From Myxococcaceae bacterium (GTDB lineage Bacteria > Myxococcota > UBA727 > JABDBI01), in assembly GCA_016000045.1 (NCBI GenBank), contig JAECQY010000005.1, positions 12,159 through 76,158 on the forward strand: 64,000 nucleotides of DNA. The letters run 5' to 3'. A program made the translations under genes and the position numbers. Position 1 is the stretch's first letter. Each line of letters opens with the position of its first letter. The notes below the pieces were generated by a model that saw nothing but the letters and a program-made list of their open reading frames with translations, did no database searches and had not been told where the DNA came from. This document shows, in pieces, positions 1-9,032 of this stretch.

Positions 1-292
1 AACACGGTCTGTTTCCGATAGTACAAATCAGAGCGCTTCTGCCACAGCTAGTTCAACATTCTCTCCGACATATCGTTCTACGTCTCCAAGCGTCATTTCC
101 ATAACAGGCACAGCCGTAAAACCTGGAAGCCGAAGTTCAAGTACTTTTTCCACCGGTCCTGTTTTATACTCCATGACGAGGACTCGTGTAGGAGACAGCA
201 ACTCTATTACCGCTATCAAAACAATCTCCAGAACCTTAACACGGTCTGTTTCCGATAGTACAAATCAGAGCGCTTCTGCCACAGCTAGTTCA
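1..292 (+). repeat. Exact 55-bp direct repeat pair inside the stalk coding region
   Basis: Bases 1-55 are repeated without a mismatch at 238-292. The offset of 237 bp is 79 codons, so both copies are read in the same frame and encode the same 18 residues starting TRSVSDSTNQ. The copies diverge immediately after their shared end. The left copy touches the window edge, so it may be longer. Exact identity at synonymous positions indicates a recent duplication or conversion within the Ser/Thr stalk. Confidence 0.9.
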
Positions 293-1564
293 GCGATACC
301 CAGCCGCTCTATCAGTCAAACCGCCGATGCTTCTAAAACCCAAACGCTTCCTGGCTTAGAAACCCGAACATTTACTCAAATTTCACGTGATGCTGATTTT
401 ACGTCGACTTTTACAACATCTAGCACTTTAACCATTAGCGAAACAACAACTCCAATACCTCCGCCCATACCAACAACACTCAAGCCAACAGCAGCGCCTG
501 CAGTAGCAACCCCGATGCCTCCCCCTCCCTTACTTACGCCAGTCCCCTCCATAATAACTCCAGCACCAACGCCGGTACCTCCAATTATCCTGCAGACCTC
601 ATGCTCAACGAGTATTTGTGACTGCAGCTCTTGTACAAGCAGTACCCCCTGTCACGGTTATTGGTGCTCGATCGTGTGTCCATCCAATTTTTTAATTGTT
701 CCCATTGATTCTGGGTGTACTTATTCCAGCAGCACTTCGCTTCACTGTGTAAGTCCTGCATTGGCAAATGGTAATTATAAATCCTTTCGGGCCAAGTGTT
801 TCCAAATCTTATCCAGTAATCCGAATAGCATTGGAGTCTCTTGTACAACAGAACCCTGTGACTGCATTGGATGCACAAGTTCAACCCCTTGTCATGCCGA
901 GTATTGTCGAATCTATTGTCCGGTTAATTATGCTCCGATAACAACACAATCTACTCAAAGCTGTAGTTATTTGGATACAAACTCTATTCAGTGCACAAGC
1001 GGTCCATTAGCAAATGCCCAACTGTCTGGATTTTCTGCTCAATGCACACCTTTTTTATACAATAATTTTCTTAGCTCATATTCGATCTCTTGTGCTACTG
1101 TCTCTTGCGATTGTTCGCTTGGGAGCTCTTGCTTTCCTGGGACTTGCTACAATTCGGGATGTAGCCTTGTATGCCAAAATGACTACTTTATATCGACATC
1201 TGATGAGAGTTGTTCTTACATTAGCATGAGTTCAATGCGGTGTACCCATGGCAAACTTTCTCCTGGGGAGTATTATTCATTTAAATCTGCTCAATGTGTG
1301 CCCACTCAAACGGTTGGGGCTTCTTTGTCTGTTTCATGTACTACGGATGGGTGTTCTTGTGCTTCCTATGATGGGTGCAGCTGCTGTTCAAATACCAATA
1401 CTTGCACCGGACTCTCTTGTCTGATCTACTGCCCATCTACGCATTATCTTACAAGCCAAAGCCCAGGTTGTGTTTATCTAGATACCAACGCAGTGAAATG
1501 CACTGCGCAGACTATCTCCAATGGAGATCGGAAGAGTTTCCACGCTAGCTGCATCAAAATTTAG
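2..1564 (+). CDS. Ser/Thr-rich stalk plus four Cys-rich repeats, exported surface protein (5' partial)
   Basis: The reading frame is open from base 2, so the gene begins left of the window; the ATG at 173 is only the first Met in view, not a credible start. About 520 codons are visible. The first ~150 residues are dominated by Ser and Thr, then comes a Pro-rich hinge (nt ~451-591, runs such as PPPIP and MPPPP). Four Cys-rich repeats of about 70-75 residues follow (nt ~602-802, 836-1047, 1086-1303, 1331-1560). Each has an SCxTxxCxC entry, a middle CxxxCP-type motif and a closing Cys near a KSF or GF segment. There is no C-terminal anchor, LPXTG or membrane helix. The architecture (stalk, hinge, disulfide-rich modules) suggests a secreted or cell-surface protein, which is inference. 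I do not recognise the repeat family. A transposase relic begins just after the stop codon. Confidence 0.75.
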   Translation, partial: TRSVSDSTNQSASATASSTFSPTYRSTSPSVISITGTAVKPGSRSSSTFSTGPVLYSMTRTRVGDSNSITAIKTISRTLTRSVSDSTNQSASATASSAIPSRSISQTADASKTQTLPGLETRTFTQISRDADFTSTFTTSSTLTISETTTPIPPPIPTTLKPTAAPAVATPMPPPPLLTPVPSIITPAPTPVPPIILQTSCSTSICDCSSCTSSTPCHGYWCSIVCPSNFLIVPIDSGCTYSSSTSLHCVSPALANGNYKSFRAKCFQILSSNPNSIGVSCTTEPCDCIGCTSSTPCHAEYCRIYCPVNYAPITTQSTQSCSYLDTNSIQCTSGPLANAQLSGFSAQCTPFLYNNFLSSYSISCATVSCDCSLGSSCFPGTCYNSGCSLVCQNDYFISTSDESCSYISMSSMRCTHGKLSPGEYYSFKSAQCVPTQTVGASLSVSCTTDGCSCASYDGCSCCSNTNTCTGLSCLIYCPSTHYLTSQSPGCVYLDTNAVKCTAQTISNGDRKSFHASCIKI

Positions 1565-1567
1565 AAG

Positions 1568-1822
1568 TAAGAGACCAGAAGAACCCCAATGCATCGAACC
1601 TTAAAACAGGCCACCGCTTCTCCGGCTCAATCCGATCTCAAGAAGCAGCGAGATTGTTTTGAACGCTTCAGAACGAAGTATAACGAACTTCGGCCTCATC
1701 CCCAGAGCCTGCAGGGTCAAACACCTTCTGAAACACATAGCATGCCTCTACGCTTAATGCCCTCTAAACTTTCTCCGATTGAACCCGGACTCTTTTGTTG
1801 TTCGGAAAGTGAGAAGCAGTAG
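1568..1822 (+). pseudogene. Transposase (DDE integrase-type) C-terminal remnant
   Basis: The product from the ATG at 1589 begins MHRTLKQATASPAQ and contains FRTKYNELRPH and GQTPSE. These match the end of IS481/IS3-like integrase-core transposases, where ERMHRTLK, YNxxRPH and an LxGxTPxE-type box follow the last catalytic Glu. A broken RPEE-type segment just upstream (from ~1568) appears to be the preceding GRPxxNG region after a small deletion. Only ~75 residues remain, with no upstream catalytic part, so it cannot be active. The piece starts within a few bases of the preceding surface-protein stop codon. I could not identify terminal inverted repeats. Confidence 0.7.
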
Positions 1823-1992
1823 GGGAAATCAAATGGCATGGAAAATGATACTATGTTTCAGAATTGTTGGAAGGTGAACCGATCGGTCTTGCTCCAATCG
1901 ATGGTAATACCAAAATCCTCTGATTGAGATCTGAAAGGATCTTGCGGAATCTGGCAATGAGATCATAAAGGACCTATCTTTTTGAGGTCCCA

Positions 1993-2444
1993 ATGAAAAA
2001 ACATACGGAGATTGTTCAGCACTTGCCGATCGAAGAAGTAAAGAAGCGCTATCAGACCTGCCAAGGTGCACGAGAAAAATCTTGGTGGCAAGCTCTATGG
2101 CTGCGAATGAAAGGTCAAACAACCACGGAGGTATCCGAAATCATTGGCTGCAAACCCGATTGGTTCGGCGCTGGAATGAAAATGGCATTGCTCGCTTTTA
2201 CGAACGCCGAAGAGATAATGGCAGAAAGCCCTTACTTTCGCCTGAGCAACAGCTTGAACTTCAGCAAATGTTAGCCGGTCCAGCACCCGATGGAGGCCAA
2301 CATTTTGCGAAAGCTGCTGGTCAGGCGATGCAGGTATCTCACTGAGAATCCCGATGTCATGCCTACTTTAAATGGTGGCCATCAAATGAGTCGAATTATC
2401 TGATACAAGATCTTGGGCTGCGGATTCTCTCGCTTCGTGTTTGA
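1993..2444 (+). pseudogene. IS630-like transposase N-terminal remnant, frameshifted
   Basis: The first frame (ATG at 1993) has a helix-turn-helix type segment with LRMKGQTTTEVSEIIGCK. Near nt 2160 the similarity moves to another frame, reading RRWNENGIARFYERRRDNGR and then LLSPEQQLELQQML. After ~2340 a third frame gives NYLIQDLGLRI, which fits the end of the N-terminal winged-helix part of IS630/Tc1-like transposases. The DDE catalytic domain is absent. At least two frame changes and the lack of a catalytic half make it a dead fragment. The bases between this relic and the neighbouring relic (1823-1992), and from here to ribD (2445-2550), show nothing further I can support. Confidence 0.6.
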
Positions 2445-2550
2445 AGCGTTCGATAAACTTGTAACCCGTCTTCCGGCCTATCGGATGCCGTCCACACAGC
2501 GTCGAAAAGTAAAACTCATCTGCGAACTAATCATCCATCAATTTGATTCT

Positions 2551-3792
2551 CTATTGAAATACTTCGGTTTGATTCCAAGTCATGGAATCCATAGTAATCT
2601 CCTCTTTGAGAGTGTCACCTAGTGCCCGGTTAGTACCATTTTCATAGTGGGGAGAACTTATTCCGAAAGATCCTACTTTTCGATCGCCCTGCGTGAACAC
2701 CATTAAGCGATCTGGAAACAAATCGGCACGAATACCCGGTCCAAACGAAGCTGAACAGGCCAACTCTCCAACGGAAGCCGTCCCTTGCGAACCCAGTAGT
2801 ATCGGTGCTGTTAGCCAAACTAGCTCATCTACCCAACCTTGATGCAAGAAGTACGTCAAGACCTGAGCCCCTCCTTCTACTAAGATGCTGGTCAAACCGA
2901 AAGCTCCCAAGGTTTTCAATAAATCAGCCTTCTCCGAAACGACCCTTTGAATGCCTGCTTGATCAAAAGCATCGCAAAGCTTTTTGGACGCATGGATTGA
3001 ATGCACAACCCAGGCATTCTTTTCTTGATAGACCCAAGCCTGAGGAGAGGTACGCAAACGCGAATCGAGAACAATCCGTATCGGCTGATGATGGATCAGA
3101 GAACCGGTATCACGAACCGTCAGCCGAGGGTTATCGATTAAAACAGTCTCGGAGCCCACGACCACCGCATCGACTCTTTCGCGTAAGCGGTGCACAAAGC
3201 GATTGGCTTTGGGCGAAGTGAGTGCGGTTTGCACACCGGGTTTTTGGCTGATCCGACCATCCAATGATGCCGCCATTTTAGCGATTACATAGGGAACCCC
3301 TCGCGTGACTCGTTTGGAGAACGGCAGCAAGATGACACGCGATTCGGGAGAGGAAGCTTGTTCAACCTGAATGCCCATTTCTTGCAACCTCAGCCGGCCT
3401 TGTCCGGCCACTTCAGGATTCGGATCGTTTTCCGCGTAAATCACGCGTTTGACCCCCGCTCGAATAATCGCCTCCGTACAAGGCGGGGTTCTTCCAAAAT
3501 GGTTGCAAGGCTCTAGAGTGACATGAAGGGTACTACCAAGGGCTTGTTCACCCGCTTGCAGCAATGCCTTAGCTTCGGCATGCAGATCACCGGCTCGTGC
3601 ATGAAAACTCTGGGCTACGATTCTCCCCTCTTTTTCGATCAGCGCTCCCACTGGAGGGTTGGGATAGGTGCACCCTAAGCCCAACTTGGCCTGTTCGAGC
3701 GCTTGAGCCATCCAGGAATCCGCAGCGCCTTGGCTCTCGAGTGCAAGCTCTGAGTAGGCGATCGCAACCTTAGGTTCGCGCATGCCGAGCAT
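2551..3792 (-). CDS. ribD: Bifunctional pyrimidine deaminase/reductase RibD
   Basis: RibD performs two riboflavin steps in the cytoplasm: deamination of the 2,5-diamino-6-ribosylaminopyrimidinone phosphate and NADPH-dependent reduction of its ribose. The N-terminal deaminase shows TYPNPPVGA, the zinc box HAEAKAL and the second zinc box TLEPCNHFGRTPPC. The reductase half follows with AKMAASLDGR and a VEGGAQVL segment. At 413 residues it is somewhat longer than the usual ~365-380. Part of the excess is N-terminal: Met28 (MAQALEQAKLG) aligns better with family starts than the first Met. Part is C-terminal: the last ~20 residues look like read-through next to transposase debris. The 5' end overlaps the preceding transporter gene, so coupling is likely. 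No other rib gene is in the window. Confidence 0.92.
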   Translation of the reverse strand: MLGMREPKVAIAYSELALESQGAADSWMAQALEQAKLGLGCTYPNPPVGALIEKEGRIVAQSFHARAGDLHAEAKALLQAGEQALGSTLHVTLEPCNHFGRTPPCTEAIIRAGVKRVIYAENDPNPEVAGQGRLRLQEMGIQVEQASSPESRVILLPFSKRVTRGVPYVIAKMAASLDGRISQKPGVQTALTSPKANRFVHRLRERVDAVVVGSETVLIDNPRLTVRDTGSLIHHQPIRIVLDSRLRTSPQAWVYQEKNAWVVHSIHASKKLCDAFDQAGIQRVVSEKADLLKTLGAFGLTSILVEGGAQVLTYFLHQGWVDELVWLTAPILLGSQGTASVGELACSASFGPGIRADLFPDRLMVFTQGDRKVGSFGISSPHYENGTNRALGDTLKEEITMDSMTWNQTEVFQ

Positions 3793-4972
3793 CGATCAGA
3801 ACAAGTCCCATCAAAACTCCGACTGCGATCAGAAAGTAGCCGCTGAGCATGAAATTTTGCGTCTTATCGTAGTAATAAAAGATACCGGCAATCATACACG
3901 TACTCACACACTTGCCGATCGTATAGCTTGTGGAGGCAAAGCGATAACGGTTTCGGACCGAGAAAAGTTCCACTGCTAACGCGTGGAAGGGACCGATGAA
4001 AGCCCCGGCTAAGAGCATATAAACCATTTTGACAGCCACCAAAATTCCATAGCTGCCTTCCCCCATCAATCGATACAGCGGATAGGTTAACAGCGCAGTT
4101 GAAAGAGCCGAAAGCGCCATCACCACCCGGCTGCCGATGCGATCGGCCAACCAACCAAAGAGTGTCATGGAAAGCATCAAGACAAACAAAGCGCCCGTAT
4201 TGATCAGCATCAAAATGCTGCGATCAATCCCAAGTTGAAGAGGCAACAACGCATTGAAGACTCGGGTCGGAACGGCGTAGAGCAAGCTGAAAAAAAGCGC
4301 GGCGCCCGTCATGAGCAAAAGAACAAAGCGTGTTGGAATCTGAAAATCCCCTTGGGCGTGCTTGAAAGCGGGTGTTTCAGCCATTTGACTTCTCCAGCGA
4401 ACCGTTAAAAGCGCCATGAAAAAGCTGACCACATAGCACCAACGGAAATGCTCCGCTCCAAAATAGCTCACTAAAGTGGCAGCCGCGCTTGCACAAACAA
4501 TGCCAACCACCGTAAACGAACCGTAAAGCCCACTCATCAGTCCATGTTCTTTGCCGTTTCGATTGTGTTCAAGGCAATAAATAGCCCCACCGTTGTATTC
4601 ACCGCCCAAGAAAAAGCATTGACTCACTCGAGTTAGAACAAACACAATGGTCGCGAATACGCCAAACTGCTGATAGGTTGGGATAACACAAACAATGCCA
4701 GTCACCGTTGAGGTACCTAGAATGGCTCGATAAAGTGCTTCCTTTCGGCCTAAGCGGTCTCCCATCGCTCCAAAGTATCGAGCACCGGCAATCATGGCGA
4801 TTGCGGAAAAACACTCGACAAAAAAATACCAAAAATAAGCATCGGCAACGCGAATATTGGGAAAAAACGCAGGAGCTAAAACAGGCGCCAAGTAGCCATA
4901 CAGCCCAACATCATAATACTCAATGCCCGCCCCCAGCATGGCCGGTAAGGCTTTACGATTCAATCGAAACAT
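3770..4972 (-). CDS. MFS transporter, metabolite:H+ symporter (MHS/ProP-like) type
   Basis: A 400-residue inner-membrane protein with about 12 hydrophobic segments. The N-terminal half carries GIEYYDVGLYGYLAP and then GAMGDRLGRKEAL, the MFS signature loop in the form used by the metabolite:H+ symporter family (ProP, KgtP relatives). A second copy, GWLADRIGSRV, lies between the later helices, as expected for the duplicated MFS fold. Members import osmolytes or organic acids with protons; the substrate here cannot be read from sequence. It begins 12 bases after the proS stop and overlaps ribD by 23 bases, so it is probably cotranscribed with both. Confidence 0.85.
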   Translation of the reverse strand: MFRLNRKALPAMLGAGIEYYDVGLYGYLAPVLAPAFFPNIRVADAYFWYFFVECFSAIAMIAGARYFGAMGDRLGRKEALYRAILGTSTVTGIVCVIPTYQQFGVFATIVFVLTRVSQCFFLGGEYNGGAIYCLEHNRNGKEHGLMSGLYGSFTVVGIVCASAAATLVSYFGAEHFRWCYVVSFFMALLTVRWRSQMAETPAFKHAQGDFQIPTRFVLLLMTGAALFFSLLYAVPTRVFNALLPLQLGIDRSILMLINTGALFVLMLSMTLFGWLADRIGSRVVMALSALSTALLTYPLYRLMGEGSYGILVAVKMVYMLLAGAFIGPFHALAVELFSVRNRYRFASTSYTIGKCVSTCMIAGIFYYYDKTQNFMLSGYFLIAVGVLMGLVLIDARHART

Positions 4973-4984
4973 AAAAATTCCTAT

Positions 4985-6460
4985 TTAATACGATTTTGCA
5001 AACACTACCCTCCCAGAACTCGGGCGGCCTGTAAATAGACAGACTCCCTTTTCCGCGATTCGATTCATCGGAATACACCGAGGTGTCACCTTGTGCTTTT
5101 GTAAAAGTTCATGACCCATGGCCGCTTCGTTCCAATGACAAAGCGCAAACCCCGATCCTTGGCTAAAAAATTCTTCGAACTCAGCCACCGAGTCAATCGA
5201 GCGTGTGTTCGCTTGCTGGAATTCTTCGGCTCGCTGCAAAAGTGCCTGCTGAATCTCTTCCAATAAGCCTGCGCAAGAAGCAACAAATTCATGCACCGGC
5301 ATAAACTGCTTGTTACCTGGTGCACGATCGCGTCGAGAAACAACGACCTGATTCTTTTCCAAGTCTTTAGGCCCCACTTCAACGCGAACAGGAACCCCTT
5401 TTTTAATGTGCGACCAAGTCTTTTCGCCGCCCCGAATATCCCGCGTATCCAATAAGACCCGTATCCCCTGATGGATCAACTCTTTTTTAAGCCGCTCGCA
5501 GAACTCGTGCACGGCTACGCGATCTTCGTCCGTGCGATGAATGGGCAAAATGACAACTTGTTTGGTGGCGACTTTCGGTGGCAAAACCAAGCCATCGTCA
5601 TCGCTATGAGCCATGATCAATCCACCGATCAAACGCGTTGATACCCCCCAGGAGGTGGTCCACGCATGCTCAATGCTGCCGGATTCGTCGGTGAACTTGA
5701 TTCCCGATGCTTTAGCAAAATTCTGCCCTAAAAAATGAGACGTACCGGCCTGCAAAGCCTTGCCATCTTGCATCATGGCCTCAATGCAATAGGTCTGAAC
5801 CGCTCCAGGAAAACGCTCATCGGGTGTTTTGGTTCCCTTTAAAACGGGCAAAGCTAAATAATTGCGAGCAAAATCCTCATACACGTCCAACATCTTCAGC
5901 GTTTCGATCTCTGCTTCCTGGGCCGTTGCATGAACGGTGTGCCCTTCCTGCCACAAAAACTCTGTGGTTCGCAAAAAAATTCGTGGACGCATCTCCCAAC
6001 GCATGACATTCGCCCACTGATTGATCAGAATCGGTAAGTCACGATAGGATTGGACCCATTTCGCATAGGAGTGCCCAATAATGGTCTCACTGGTTGGCCG
6101 GATCACATAGGGTTCTTCCAGTTCCCCAGCGGGTCGAAGCCCTCCTGCACCATCCGCTTCCAAACGATGATGCGTGACCACAGCACACTCTTTGGCAAAC
6201 CCTTCCACGTGTTGTGCTTCTTGGGCTAAAAAGCTGACGGGGATTAAGAGCGGGAAATAGGCATTCTCATGGCCAGTCTCTTTAATGAGTCGATCCAAAT
6301 TTTGCTGAATCAATTCCCAAATGCCAAAGCCCCACGGCTTCACGACCATGCATCCACGCACCGGAGAATTTTCGGCTAAATCCGCGGCTCGAATGACTTG
6401 TTGGTACCACTCCGGGTAATTCTCAGACCGGGTGGGCGAAATAGCGTGGGTCTTAGACAT
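4985..6460 (-). CDS. proS: Prolyl-tRNA synthetase, archaeal/eukaryotic type
   Basis: A class II aminoacyl-tRNA synthetase that charges tRNA-Pro in the cytoplasm. At 491 residues it is the short type without the ~180-residue editing insertion of typical bacterial ProS. Motif 2 appears as MRWEMRPRIFLRTTEFLWQE, followed by EGHTVHATAQEA. Near the middle is GTSHFLGQNFAKASGIKF, and motif 3 is the WGVSTRLIGGLIMAHSDDDG segment. The C-terminal anticodon-binding domain contains ILPIHR and a VRVEVGPKDL box, and the protein ends in an aromatic residue (AKSY), as is usual for this subtype. The start is the ATG at 6460. It leads a likely operon proS, transporter, ribD. Confidence 0.96.
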   Translation of the reverse strand: MSKTHAISPTRSENYPEWYQQVIRAADLAENSPVRGCMVVKPWGFGIWELIQQNLDRLIKETGHENAYFPLLIPVSFLAQEAQHVEGFAKECAVVTHHRLEADGAGGLRPAGELEEPYVIRPTSETIIGHSYAKWVQSYRDLPILINQWANVMRWEMRPRIFLRTTEFLWQEGHTVHATAQEAEIETLKMLDVYEDFARNYLALPVLKGTKTPDERFPGAVQTYCIEAMMQDGKALQAGTSHFLGQNFAKASGIKFTDESGSIEHAWTTSWGVSTRLIGGLIMAHSDDDGLVLPPKVATKQVVILPIHRTDEDRVAVHEFCERLKKELIHQGIRVLLDTRDIRGGEKTWSHIKKGVPVRVEVGPKDLEKNQVVVSRRDRAPGNKQFMPVHEFVASCAGLLEEIQQALLQRAEEFQQANTRSIDSVAEFEEFFSQGSGFALCHWNEAAMGHELLQKHKVTPRCIPMNRIAEKGVCLFTGRPSSGRVVFAKSY

Positions 6461-6486
6461 AAGCCGACCGAATCTATCACCTTATT

Positions 6487-8916
6487 TCAAAGTTGGACAG
6501 ATCTCCCAAACGGTTGAGCCGAGAGATCTCGAAAGTGCGTCAGGGATTTTAAGATCTTGGCCTCCAGAACACTGTCCCAAGAAAGCCCGGTCAATAACTC
6601 AATCGCTTCGTAAAAGGTCTTCACTCCATAGATCTCAAATTGGCCTGATTCACAAGCCTGAACTACTTCTTCCCGAAGGTTCAAGTCCGAAAGATTGCTC
6701 GCCGGTAAAATCACCCCATGTGTTTCGCTATTTTTGCGCGCTTTGCACACTTCAAAGAAGCCTTCTATTTTTTCATTCACCCCACCAACCGCTTGAATAT
6801 GCCCACGTTGATCCATGGAGCCTGTAATCGCAAAATGCTGACGAATGGGGATATTGGCTAAGGCACTAAACAAAGCGGCAGTCTCCGCCAGCGTCGCGGA
6901 ATCGCCATCGATGTCTCCGTAGGTTTGCTCCATGCATAGGATGGCATTAAAGCTCATCGGAATTTTGTCTCCAAAACAGTGCGCTAAGAATCCTCGAATA
7001 ATCAGGCGTCCTTTGGTGTGAATCGGGCCTCCTTGCTCAGTCTCGCGTTCAATGTCCAGCCAATCGCCCTTGCCAGCGGCGACTCGGCAAGTCACCCTCA
7101 GAGGCACTCCAAACGCATAACTCCCAAGCTCAATCACGGTCATCGCGTTGGCCTGCCCAACCACGACTCCTTCCGTCTCAATGCTCACTCGGTTCTCAAG
7201 AATATCCTCGGTCATATGCGTTTGAAGAAAGCCCTCGCGCTCTGCATGCGCCTGAATCGCTTTTTTGATATGATGGTCATCCACGCGTTTGGATTTTGTT
7301 TGAGCAGCCCAATAATTGGCTTCTCGAACCAAGTCTGCAATGTCACCGATCCGAGAAGTCAGTTTGTTTTGGTGCCCCGAAATTCGAACCGCTTCTTCGA
7401 TCACAGCCCCGACCGCTTCTGCCGTCAACAAGCGCAGTTTTTCATCGGCACAGAGATCACAAATAAATTCAACATAACGCCGGATATGCTCTTGTGTCCG
7501 AGTCATCTCATTGTCGAAATCCGCTTTGACTTTAAACAGCTTCCCAAACTCCGGATCGGTTTTGCTTAATAGGTAGTAAATTTCTGGAACGCCAATCAGA
7601 ATGACCTTAATTTCCAGAGGAACGGGCTCAGGCCTGAGAGAAGCGACGGAAACCATACGACCTGGCTCGCCTGGATCATCCAGTTCCACCGCTCGGTTTT
7701 TAAGAGCCCGCTTTAAACCTTCCCAAGCAGCAGGATCTCGTAAAATATCTTGAGCTTCCAGAAGCAAGTAGCCCCCGTTCGCTTGATACAGCGCTCCTGC
7801 TCGTATTCGGGTGTGATCCGTAATCGTCTCCCCTCCTCGAAGTCTTTGTTCGATGCGCCCAATCAAGTTAGAAGAAGTGGGGTGGGTCTCCTGAACCACG
7901 GGAGCTCCAGAACCCTTGGCATTCGTGACAAAAACGTTCACCCGGTAACGAATGAGTGCATGTTCGTCCGAGTCGTAGTCTTCTTCGTCTTCGTGCACAC
8001 GCTTTTTATGGGAATGCACTTCAGGGGTTTCCGTTCCAGCGCCTCGATCATCCGGAATCAATCTCCGGAGCCGATTCAACACATCTTCCTGACAGCTCTC
8101 CAAGTGACTCATCACCCGCGGAGATCCTTTCCAAAATGCTCTGGCGGTTTCGAAAATGGGTTCCAAAATCACGCTAGCCGTTCGACGTTCTAGGGATTGA
8201 ATGGCTTCTTCGGCTTCGCGCTCCAGAACACGGACTCTTCTCAGCGAGTCTTCTAAGTGAATCTCAAGCCGTTCCGCGCTTTGCTCCAGCGTGGCCTTGG
8301 TCTTTTCGGTTAACAACTCGAAATCTTGCTCAGAGATAGGCTCGCCGTTTTGATTGGCCGGGGTGATGGTCAACGAGGCTGATGAGCGCTGTAGAACAAA
8401 GCCTTTTTCGCGTGCTTCTTGCTCAATGGTGTTGAGGATGGCATCGGTCTTGAGCTGACACTGATCTTGAAGTTCCTGACGCTCACTCAAATAACGCTCG
8501 GACTCAAAGGTTCTTTCCAAATCGGTCAGCATTTGTTCGACAAAAGTATCGTAGGTTTTCTTCAATTTGGGAGCGAGTCCCGAAGCGAGCTTGATCGCAA
8601 GGGGTCGATCTCGGTTCTCAAAGTTGTAGAGCAAAACAATGTCCTCTGGAGTCGCTTCCTTGATCGCACGAGTCCCAAGAAGCTGCTTCACGGTCGAAGT
8701 ACGACCGGTTCCAGAGTCTCCAGCCACAAAGATATTGAACCCGCGCTGACGGATACCAAGGCCTAATTCCAAAGCAGAAAGCGCCCTTTCTTGAGCCATC
8801 GCTCCGAATCGCTCGCCTTTTTTTCGACGCTTAGGCCGAATGGATAAAGCCGCTCGAATCGCAGAGAGATCCCGTAGCTGCCACCTCAGCCTGTCCGGCG
8901 AAATTTTTTGAACCAT
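6487..8916 (-). CDS. Lon-related ATP-dependent serine protease with AAA domain
   Basis: This 809-residue protein belongs to the Lon-related family with an N-terminal AAA module and a long inserted coiled coil (YcbZ/HI1324-like). The P-loop reads GDSGTGRT, with Arg where Lys is usual; I recall this as common in the family. A charged helical insertion with KTDAILNTIEQEA and ERLEIHLEDSLRRV follows. The C-terminal protease domain holds GDSATL, with the nucleophile at Ser673, and the partner Lys716 in GVNEKIEG. The 43-residue spacing equals that of E. coli Lon (Ser679/Lys722). I chose the ATG at 8916 because GGAGAA lies ~8 bases upstream; an earlier in-frame Met (9003) would overlap the divergent sugar porter. 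Substrates are unknown. Confidence 0.88.
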   Translation of the reverse strand: MVQKISPDRLRWQLRDLSAIRAALSIRPKRRKKGERFGAMAQERALSALELGLGIRQRGFNIFVAGDSGTGRTSTVKQLLGTRAIKEATPEDIVLLYNFENRDRPLAIKLASGLAPKLKKTYDTFVEQMLTDLERTFESERYLSERQELQDQCQLKTDAILNTIEQEAREKGFVLQRSSASLTITPANQNGEPISEQDFELLTEKTKATLEQSAERLEIHLEDSLRRVRVLEREAEEAIQSLERRTASVILEPIFETARAFWKGSPRVMSHLESCQEDVLNRLRRLIPDDRGAGTETPEVHSHKKRVHEDEEDYDSDEHALIRYRVNVFVTNAKGSGAPVVQETHPTSSNLIGRIEQRLRGGETITDHTRIRAGALYQANGGYLLLEAQDILRDPAAWEGLKRALKNRAVELDDPGEPGRMVSVASLRPEPVPLEIKVILIGVPEIYYLLSKTDPEFGKLFKVKADFDNEMTRTQEHIRRYVEFICDLCADEKLRLLTAEAVGAVIEEAVRISGHQNKLTSRIGDIADLVREANYWAAQTKSKRVDDHHIKKAIQAHAEREGFLQTHMTEDILENRVSIETEGVVVGQANAMTVIELGSYAFGVPLRVTCRVAAGKGDWLDIERETEQGGPIHTKGRLIIRGFLAHCFGDKIPMSFNAILCMEQTYGDIDGDSATLAETAALFSALANIPIRQHFAITGSMDQRGHIQAVGGVNEKIEGFFEVCKARKNSETHGVILPASNLSDLNLREEVVQACESGQFEIYGVKTFYEAIELLTGLSWDSVLEAKILKSLTHFRDLSAQPFGRSVQL

Positions 8917-9032
8917 CAATTCTTCTCCAATCGCCCATGAGCTTAACAAAAGATCGTTCTTAAATCGAGCAAATGGAATCAAAACAAACTTTCGCTCGTG
9001 CAAGCCCTGGGGGATATGCTATTCCTTGTCTC

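Noticed and set aside
585-884. An antisense frame in the Cys-rich surface gene
   Set aside because: It follows from the biased composition of the repeats; no start site or homology.
173-1564. Start of the left-edge gene at the ATG at 173
   Set aside because: The frame stays open to base 2 with the same Ser/Thr-rich composition and an in-frame copy of a later repeat, so the true start is outside the window.
2413-2622. A 69-codon frame running antisense into the ribD end
   Set aside because: No recognisable domain or ribosome binding site; it may be further transposase debris, but this cannot be supported.
4973-4984. FMN riboswitch associated with ribD
   Set aside because: ribD is third in its operon, with no untranslated region long enough upstream of it or the transporter.
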